Below are positions 56,933 to 64,000 of a stretch of DNA of 64,000 nt, in pieces. A model generated the notes under the pieces. That model worked only from the letters and a program-made list of their open reading frames with translations, was not told where the DNA came from and made no database searches. The DNA is taken from the NCBI GenBank assembly GCA_021432605.1, contig MU271145.1, positions 1,860,001 to 1,924,000 on the forward strand, given 5' to 3'. Position numbers and translations under genes: made by a program. This DNA is from Coniochaeta sp. PMI_546. Lineage: Eukaryota; Ascomycota; Sordariomycetes; Coniochaetales; Coniochaetaceae. Positions within the stretch are counted from its first letter, which is position 1. Every line of letters begins with the position of its first letter.

Positions 56933-57623
56933 AGTTGATGAATGGGACCGACGCAGAAGCTGCGCGATCTGTACGTCAACAGTGGACAAGGAATTGGTTT
57001 CAAGGAAAGAGGACAAGAGGTAAGGTAAGGTAGGGTTGGAGAGACGCTGGTGTAGCTACAGATAGCTTATCCGTTATCCGCTATCTGCTCTGCACCTCTG
57101 CTCGTCACTCGCAACAAACTTGGAACCTCACCTCACGTGTGGCTGTTGGCTTAGATGGAAAAACGCCTGGGTTCCAAATTGGCAATTTTTGGGCTCGATG
57201 GCATCGCCCTGCAGCGTTACACGGCAGCCACAAGGCACAGGGTCATTAATTTGGCGCTTAAGCACTCCTTTACTGCACGGACCACACTCACCCTTAGTAG
57301 GACTGGGTACTTCAGGTACTGTCACCCAACTGCCGGCCTATGGGATTTGAAGAAACCTTATCTTGAGCTCCTCGTCGAACTGTGGCATTCATAGGCACCA
57401 TGCCATCCCCCGGTAAGATACCTACGTAACCTTGGTGGAATCTTTAGCCTTCCCGTCAAGTCAGGCCATATTCGAACATGGACGAGTAGCCTAGTCTGAC
57501 CGCGAGCTCGATCACGTTCTTGAAGGTAACGAGGTTATTTCCCTTTCTGCCTACAGGTAGATACCTAGGGTAGTAGTGATACGTCAACACATGTATGACG
57601 GTTTGTACAAAGCCTCATCATAT
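56933..57623. other. Intergenic region upstream of the RRM gene
   Basis: RRM promoter and 3' flank of NDUFAF7. The tatc-rich tract at 57061-57087 (repeated GATAGC/TATCCG-like units) is a small imperfect repeat. No gene is seen. Confidence 0.45.
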
Positions 57624-59278
57624 TCAAGCTTGCACATCACCCCCAAACCCGACCGGCCTTCTTCGTCCCTCATTCTCGGGCAGAATAGCAAGCGCCTTGT
57701 ATACCTTGCCCATTCCTCCCGGTCCACGATCGACTAGCCTCTTCCACGCGGTCTCGACCGCTTTCCTGCCTTCCTCATCTTTACAGGCGCGCATCAATAC
57801 CTCAACTCTCTCCTTTATCCCCATGCCCTCCAAAAACGCTCCTTGATCGACAGGGCCATGGACCTCAACTCCCTCACTGGCTCTCGTGGCCGCCTCTGCA
57901 ATGGCCGCAAAGTCGACGTCGACGCTGAGATCTACTAGTCCGGGCTCGGCGAAGGGACTGACCATCTTGTGCTGCCTGATTCCCCGCAGACTGTTGATCG
58001 GCACCGTACCGTCGCCGGGACCGTAGTCCAAGATCAGCGCGGCGCCGGAGGGCCGTGCCTTGGGCTTAGCAGCAGAGCCGCCAATCCGAGTCGCAAAATC
58101 CGAGGCGTAGAGGTTAGCGTCTGGGCATACCTCTATCACTGCTCCCGGGCCGACGCGGTTCTTGATGCCTCTGTAGCGAGGTGACGATTCTGGTAGGTAG
58201 AGGCTGTGGCGCGTGGATGAGTTGGCGAGGGTCATTTGGAAATCTGGCACCGGCCCGGAGCGCGATTGGGATGGGGGTGTGTTGAGAGACTCGTGGGTCG
58301 CATCTTCTGGTGTGGGGGAGACCAGCATTTCGCGCCATTGGAGTGTTGGTTGGCTGGTTTTCGTGGATGGGGAAGAAGAAGGTGTGGTAGTGGTATTGGT
58401 TGGCGGGACGGAGACGCATTGGAAGGCGTGGATGGGCAGAGCATCGAAGAACTCGTGGGCCACAATGAAGGGTGTCTTGTCTGCACCCACAGGGATCGAC
58501 TTGATGGTTTCGGTCCAGACGATGGGCAGCTGTGTCGACTTACAGACGCTGTGATAGCCGACTTTGGACTCTGTCATAGGCGCGTCTTCGCCGCAGAGGA
58601 GGTTCTTCTGTGCAATGCGGAGCTTGGGGCTGGCCTCCACCATGTAGATTGCGTCTATGCTCTGCGCCATGTCTTTGAAGTGGTTGATGGTCTAATAGGC
58701 TGATTAGTATTGGACGATGATACGGACAGAGGGTACATACACGCAGCATGTCGTCCATCAGTGTCCCTCGACCGGGGCCAACTTCGATGAGCTCGACTCC
58801 CTTCTTGGGCTTACCCTGAGCAAGCCACTCGGCAACGAACCAGATGCCGACAAGCTCGCCAAACACCTGTGAAATCTCCGGGGACGTGACAAAGTCGCCC
58901 TTGAGGCCGAACTGATCTCGGCCATCCTCGATCGCGCCGGTGTAGTAGCCGCCCGTATCCGAGGTTAAACACATGCGCATGTAGCTTGCCAGTGGTACAG
59001 GGCCAGTTGCCTGTGATAGATATTAGTTACTCTGTCCCTCAGAGAGAAATAGAACATCAGCTCACTTCTATGGCTTCTGCCAGCTGTTTGGCCAAGGGAG
59101 TTGACCATTTTCTCTCTGGTTCATCCTCGAATGTGTTGGCTGGTTTGTCTGAAAAGCTTCGTATCCTCAAGCCGTGATAGCTTGAAGCTTTGAGTGCCGT
59201 GAGTGAGGCAGGCCTTGCTCTTTGAGAGCTTTGAAGGCAGCTCCGCGCAAGACGCGGCATGATCGACCTCATTTTCAT
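57624..59278 (-). CDS. NDUFAF7: NDUFAF7/MidA family mitochondrial arginine methyltransferase
   Basis: Exons 59066-59278, 58741-59010 and 57624-58691 join in phase 0 to 516 residues. The start ([20 protein letters not shown]) is basic and amphipathic, a plausible mitochondrial presequence. Conserved blocks are [35 protein letters not shown], the SAM-binding [30 protein letters not shown] and [17 protein letters not shown]. The protein is expected to dimethylate an arginine of the complex I subunit NDUFS2 during assembly. Compared with animal proteins there is an insertion rich in Thr, Ser and Pro after HAFQCVSV. The second intron uses a GTATGT donor and rebuilds [10 protein letters not shown]. 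It is divergent from the kinase gene to its right. Confidence 0.9.
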
Positions 59279-59767
59279 GACGAGACTGTGAAGTTCGGGG
59301 GTCAGGACCGATCTTTGTGAGCTCAACTCATTTTTAGGACGACGGCAGCGAAGTTGATGTAAATCAAGGCGATGCAGATCGGTTAAGATGCAGATTGGGA
59401 ACTCTGAGCTTCTGATAGCGGGCTAAATCTGAGTCCCTGTGCCCTCTTTGCATTAGCGTTGGAGCTGCCCCCGGACGATTTTCAACCGGCCAACGGATTG
59501 ATTGGACAAGAAAAAGTACCGAGATCAAAAGCTTGTGCAAACAACACCCCTCCGGTTATGCTCCCACGACCTTGGAAGGTACCGTAGCAGGCGTAGGTAA
59601 GGTAGCTCAAGTCGACGAGCTGCATTGAGCTTGCATTAATTATACAGCTACCGCAGTGCATTTTATGCATTTTCACCTTGATGACCGACTCCACGCCGAA
59701 CCCAGGGAGCAACAACCAAGTCCCGACTCTGCATGGTCACTGAGTAACCGGCCTAAACTCCATCACA
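59279..59767. other. Bidirectional promoter, NDUFAF7 and CDK11-like genes
   Basis: The ATGs of two divergent genes are 490 bases apart. The stretch has a CCGG-rich part near 59470 and no clear TATA box. Confidence 0.5.
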
Positions 59768-61255
59768 ATGGCCAGCAAGGCGAAATCGTCGCGCTGGGCC
59801 GTCACCGAAGAAGACGTGGCGCTTGAGGCCAAACTGAAGAAGGAAAAGGAAGAGAAGAAAAGGCTGAAGGCAGAGAAGGCAAGGAAACAACAAGAGAAGG
59901 CCGAGAGAGCAAAGGCCGCCGCCGCTCAACAAACGAATGGTAGCGGTGACGGTGACGATGGTCCTCCAGCAAAGAGACGGCGCCTGTCTCCGCAACCAGG
60001 CTCAGCACCAACACCAACCACCACATCAGACTCGACAGGCCAGCCAAAGCTCTTGCGCTTTGACGGCGGCGGTTTTGGAAAATGTCGGAGTGTGGAGAAC
60101 TACGACAAGCTCAACGACATCGAGGAGGGTGCATACGGCTGGGTTGCACGCGCGAAAGAGCTGGCGACCGGCAAGATCGTCGCCCTCAAGAGGCTGAAGA
60201 TCGACCCCAAGGACCGCAGCGGTCTGCCGGTAACGGGTCTGCGTGAGATACAGATCCTCCGGGACTGCGACCACAGAAACGTGGTCCGACTAAAAGAGGT
60301 TGTCGTTGGCGAGGACACAAGGAAGATTGAGAAGTGAGTCCACCCCTTCCGTCTCTGGCTACCACGACCACAGCTAACACATTGTTCCAACAGCATCTTT
60401 CTCGCCCTCGAATTCGTTGAACACGACCTAAAATCTATCCTCGAAGACATGCCCGAGCCCTTCCTCGCCTCCGAAATAAAGACCCTCCTCCTACAACTCG
60501 CCTCTGGCGTCTCCTACCTACACGACCACTGGATCCTCCACCGCGACCTCAAGACCTCAAATCTCCTCCTCAACAATCGCGGCAACCTCAAAATAGCCGA
60601 CTTCGGCATGGCTCGCTACGTCGGCGACCCTCCGCCCGCCAAACTGACGCAGCTCGTGGTAACACTCTGGTACCGCGCCCCCGAGTTACTCCTAGGCGCC
60701 TCCCGCTACGGCCCTGCGATAGACATGTGGAGCGTGGGCTGCATCTTCGGCGAACTCCTCACGCGCGAACCGCTACTGCAAGGCACCAACGAGGTCGACG
60801 AGCTCACCAAGATCTTCAACCTCTGCGGCGTCCCCTCGGACGAGACCTGGCCCGGCTTCCGGCGGCTGCCGAACGCGCGGTCCCTACGCCTGCCGTCGGC
60901 CAAGTTCGAGCCCGGCGTCGACAGGTCGCGGGTCCGCACCCTCTTCCCCTTACTCACGACAGCCGGCGTGGCGCTCCTGAACGGACTGCTGTCGCTCGAC
61001 CCCGACAAGCGGCCCTCGGCCAAGGACATGCTGGCGCACGAGTACTTCCGGCAGGATCCCAAGCCCAAGGTGGAGGCGATGTTTCCTACTTTCCCTAGCA
61101 AGGCTGGCCAGGAGAGGAGACGGCGGAGGGAGACGCCGAATGCCCCGATGCGCGGGGGGCACGCTGTCGAGATGGGTGCCGTTGATTTCAGCGGCATATT
61201 CTCAGGCAGGGAGAAAGAGGAGAAAGGAGGCGGATTCTCTCTTAGGATGGTCTAG
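59768..61255 (+). CDS. CDK11/PITSLRE-type cyclin-dependent kinase
   Basis: Two exons, 59768-60333 and 60394-61255, join in phase to 475 residues. A charged, Lys/Glu-rich N terminus with a probable nuclear signal (PAKRRRLSP) precedes a full kinase domain. The glycine loop is EEGAYGWVARA (119-129), the ATP-binding Lys141 is in VALKRLK, and the C-helix motif is PVTGLRE at 154-160. HRDLKTSN is at 238-245, DFG at 258-260, and the activation segment runs VVTLWYRAPELLLG. The C-helix motif departs from the canonical PITSLRE. The best match is the CDK11 group, which works in transcription and splicing, rather than CDC28 (PSTAIRE). Cyclin partner unknown. The protein should be nuclear. Confidence 0.9.
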
Positions 61256-61695
61256 TGGCCGTTTAAAACCCACGTACTGCCGTATGCGTACATTAAACCT
61301 GGGAAATGTGACAAAACAAGTATCACTTGTACGCAATGCAGCTGTAACGTTATGTGCTACTATATGCATCATTAAGTCTGTATATGCTAAGGCTAGAAAA
61401 GGCCCGCGTTCCTGCTCAGAGGTTGTCGCCGTGTTTTTTGTCCACCCAATGCTTTATCATTTCCCCGGCAAAGAAAGACAAAACTCTGCCCTCCCCCGAA
61501 CGCCAAGTCGAAGTACCTCAAGCCAGCCTGCCAAAGTTTAAACAAGAATTATCGGCCGTCATCCCAAGACCATCCGTCTTTTCCCTCCTCCACATTGACA
61601 GCTTCCAGCATTAAATGGTAATTTATATCGTCGGAAGATGGTACAATGCGTCGGGTAATAATCAGGTTCAGATCAGATCGAATCAGATCGTCCAC
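61256..61695. other. Short intergenic region between convergent genes
   Basis: 3' flanks of the kinase and the surface-protein genes. A short AT-rich part around 61600-61690 with repeated AGATCAGATCGAATC-like bases is the only feature noted. Confidence 0.45.
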
Positions 61696-62568
61696 TCATA
61701 CCAACGCCCCGAACCCAACAACAAACCACGTAAAGCTCAGAACAGTGACAACACTCATCGCAGTAGCCATCCCGATCGCCCTCCTCTCCGTCGAGCCCAA
61801 CGCCGCGCTGCAAGTGGCACAAGACCACTCGCTCAGCGGCGTGGCGCCCTTGGGTTGGTACAGGCCGAACTTGAACCCCGAGAACGGCGCCAGGTAGCCC
61901 GCCTCGGCCGTCTGCGTCGGGCTGCCGTCCGCGTCGTAGATGACAAGCGTGTACTGCTCCGTCAGCAGCGGCTGGCCGACGTTGTCCTGCTCGTACTGCT
62001 TCGTGTCCCACTTGTACGAGCCGGGCGTCGCAAAGGTCATGTTCTGCGTCAGGGTGAAGGTGGCGGTCGAGGCGATGGAGACGAGGACGTCGATGGCCGT
62101 GGGCGTGCCCTGGAGATTGGTGTAGTTCCAGCCCCAGGTTATCGTCTCGCCGATCTTGTACAGGTTGGTGGCTTGCTGGGTCGCGGCGGGTGTGATCATC
62201 ACCACGTTGCCGGCTGGGTCTTGGGCTGGGAACTCGGTGTGCGTCGGGGCGGAGGTTTTTGTGCTGTTACCCGTGCCTGTGGGTGTGATGCCGCCAGTAT
62301 TGAGGTTTGTGGATTTGGCTGATGGTACTTTTGCTGTGCCTGACGCTGATGGGTTTGCTGTTGCTGATGAGGAATTTGACGACGCTGGGGTATGTTAGCC
62401 ATGAGTTTATGATGACTTGTCTGAACGGTGTAACCTACATGAGTCTTGCCGTACAACGAGCGAGTCGATATCTGGGAGCCACCTTGGCCATGACGGCCAT
62501 GCTGCGGCTAAGGGTGAAATCGAGAGTGCTATGGTGGCCAGTTGGCCGACGGAAAGTGTGGTCTTCAT
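61696..62568 (-). CDS. DUF7137-type secreted, probably membrane-anchored protein
   Basis: Exons 62439-62568 and 61696-62384 join in phase 1 to 272 residues. A signal peptide (MKTTLSVGQLATIALSISPL) is followed by a Trp-containing start (AWPSWPRWLPD), a Ser/Thr/Gly-rich linker, and a beta-rich domain. Its elements are TPAATQQATNLYKIGETITW, WNYTNLQGTPTAIDVLVS, TFATPGSYKWDT and LLTEQYTLVIYDAD. The end has WSCATCSAALGSTERRA, then a hydrophobic tail (SVVTVLSFTWFVVGFGALV) that could be a membrane anchor or GPI signal. The layout matches a fungal family known as DUF7137. It probably resides at the cell surface or in the secretory pathway; no activity is known. Confidence 0.8.
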
Positions 62569-64000
62569 TATGAAATCTGTTTTTCTGCTTCTTCTTTTCT
62601 CGGAATAGCTGTTACCAAAGCTGAAGCGGAAGGAAGAGCGGATCGGTTCGGACTATGGATTCGTTGTCTCAAATTCTAGGCGTTGACAGCCCTCTCGGAC
62701 GATAACAGGGACGCTGTCCAACCGTCTGGAGTACCAGGCCGTCCAGTGCGTTTGATGCTGTGGCTCCCCCTTATTGCCCGTTCTCGGAATAACGCTACAC
62801 CAATTATAAAACAAATAGTCGTCAAGGTTCGCAAAGGGGCTAAAGTCGAAAGCAAGTCTAGCGAATGACGAAAAACACAACCGAAGAATGAAGCGAAGTC
62901 GAAGCGTCAAGGTGTAATGTAGCGAATGTGTGTTGTTGTTTGTAGCAAAACCAGGAACGATTGACTGGTTGGCTGCAGAAACAACCAGAGACAAGGAGAT
63001 TCTCGATGAGTTGGATCGAAAAGTGCAGTGCAGTGCAGGGGGGGCCCATCAGCAGAGGAGCGTCAGTGGTAAACCGGCAACTAGCCGTCACTCACCCAAT
63101 GAGAATGTCTCCTCCAAGCCTCACCCCCTGTCGCCGGAGCAATCGCCATCGTATCCTAGTGCGCCCCACGATTTTCTCGTGTTGCCAGAAGACGAGATCC
63201 ACAACATGTCTTTGGTCTTGCTAAAAATACGCGGTTAACAGGTCATGTTCAACAGTTCAAAGACATCGTTGTCGTCCACACAACAGACCACAAAAGATAG
63301 AGATAGAGTTTACAGCCCCATCTCGTAACATGGGACAGAAGACGACCGACGATTAGAGTTTGCCTCGATCCCATTTCGTCCACTTCTGGTGCATACATGG
63401 CCCTCCACCGCAGATTTGGACCGATTTGGTGGAGTTCACCCAGTCCGTGTCCAACGCAATATGTCGTCTTTTTACCGTCTGATTGAACGTCCCACATACT
63501 GCGATAAGTTCATATGTCCATGAAGGCCACGAAGACGAAACTGTACGCGTGCACAACAGTACCTCCAGAGCCCTCCATTAAATCCAGACCTCATTCCCTG
63601 ATCATTCGCCCTCCATGGTACTCTCTCAGGTACTCTATCGATTATCTGTTTGTTTGGTCAAGATTACTACATTCCACTCACTGTTGTGAGCAAGGCACTC
63701 ATAACAGCTACTCTCTGACACGACATTCGAACGAACGCGAAGCGACCAAAACAATGGCCGCTCACTAAGGAACAGTAAATGTGGAATGCGGTGAGCCAGA
63801 AACGAGATAAGAGATCAACCGACCTGCTATTTGAATCTCTCATAGAATTCTGGAGACTCTGGGCGTGACCTCTTATATTTTAGCTTTTCGTTCACGGTTT
63901 CAGGTGCACCGAAACCTGCATACCCTCGCCGACTACTATGTATGCACTTCACGGACCCTCTGCTCCAACTGATCAGTATCTACGCGCCATGTGAAAAGCA
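62569..64000. other. Right-end region without a supported gene
   Basis: The left part is the promoter of the DUF7137-type gene. The rest, to the window edge, has overlapping frames under 115 codons on both strands and no recognisable protein. A gene could begin beyond the edge. Confidence 0.45.

Overview
This window looks like nuclear DNA of a filamentous ascomycete (Pezizomycotina, probably Sordariomycetes, although the class is a guess). Genes are mostly split by short introns of about 50-180 bases with GTRAGT-like donors and CTAAC-like branch sites. The gene set is typical of such fungi: a Zn2Cys6 regulator, GH131, GH16 and CE5 secreted enzymes, a BNI4 homologue with the fungal C-terminal signature, and a DUF7137-type surface protein. 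There is no operon structure, and I found no tRNA, rRNA, CRISPR array, intact transposon or virus-like element. Exon joins were worked out by hand and checked for reading phase, so each multi-exon model gives an uninterrupted protein.

Layout. 0.7-2.4 kb holds two tandem MAPEG membrane-protein genes with the same exon architecture. 2.6-3.4 kb is a GH131 glucanase. 4.4-5.4 kb is a coiled-coil gene interrupted by two in-frame TAG codons. 6.2-8.5 kb is a sucrose/alpha-glucoside-type transporter. 10.1-12.4 kb is an endosomal Na+/H+ exchanger. 12.7-14.6 kb is tRNA-dihydrouridine synthase 1. 16.3-19.1 kb is a BNI4 homologue, followed by a gene-poor gap of about 4 kb. 23.1-24.8 kb is a Zn2Cys6 regulator, convergent with a CE5 acetylxylan esterase/cutinase (25.0-25.9 kb). 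27.2-28.4 kb is a GH16 surface protein and 29.7-31.2 kb is cytosolic tryptophanyl-tRNA synthetase. 31.9-32.3 kb is a small secreted cysteine-rich protein and 33.9-34.9 kb a PEP-mutase/isocitrate-lyase family enzyme. 35.3-37.0 kb is a U-box cyclophilin, divergent from a GOST/PTM1 seven-helix protein (37.4-39.4 kb).

The second half continues with SRP9/21 (40.0-40.5 kb), ribonucleotide reductase small subunit (41.2-42.6 kb), a DUF4112 protein (44.1-45.2 kb), DCP2 (46.4-49.2 kb), a short-chain dehydrogenase (50.0-50.9 kb), a decayed Ser/Thr-rich gene (51.2-51.9 kb), a membrane-anchored PAF-acetylhydrolase-like lipase (52.7-54.3 kb), an RRM protein related to negative regulator of differentiation (55.2-56.9 kb), NDUFAF7 (57.6-59.3 kb), a CDK11-like kinase (59.8-61.3 kb) and a DUF7137-type anchored protein (61.7-62.6 kb).

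How the genes relate. Most are unlinked housekeeping functions: tRNA modification and charging, mRNA decapping, SRP, dNTP synthesis, complex I assembly, splicing-associated cyclophilin and kinase. Scattered among them are secreted plant- or fungal-wall enzymes (GH131, CE5, GH16), a sugar transporter and a candidate effector, as expected of a plant-associated or saprotrophic fungus. The observations most worth following are the coiled-coil gene open except for two UAG codons, the tandem MAPEG pair, a 10-nt candidate poison exon in the RRM gene, MluI cell-cycle boxes around the RNR2 gene, and the cysteine-rich secreted protein.
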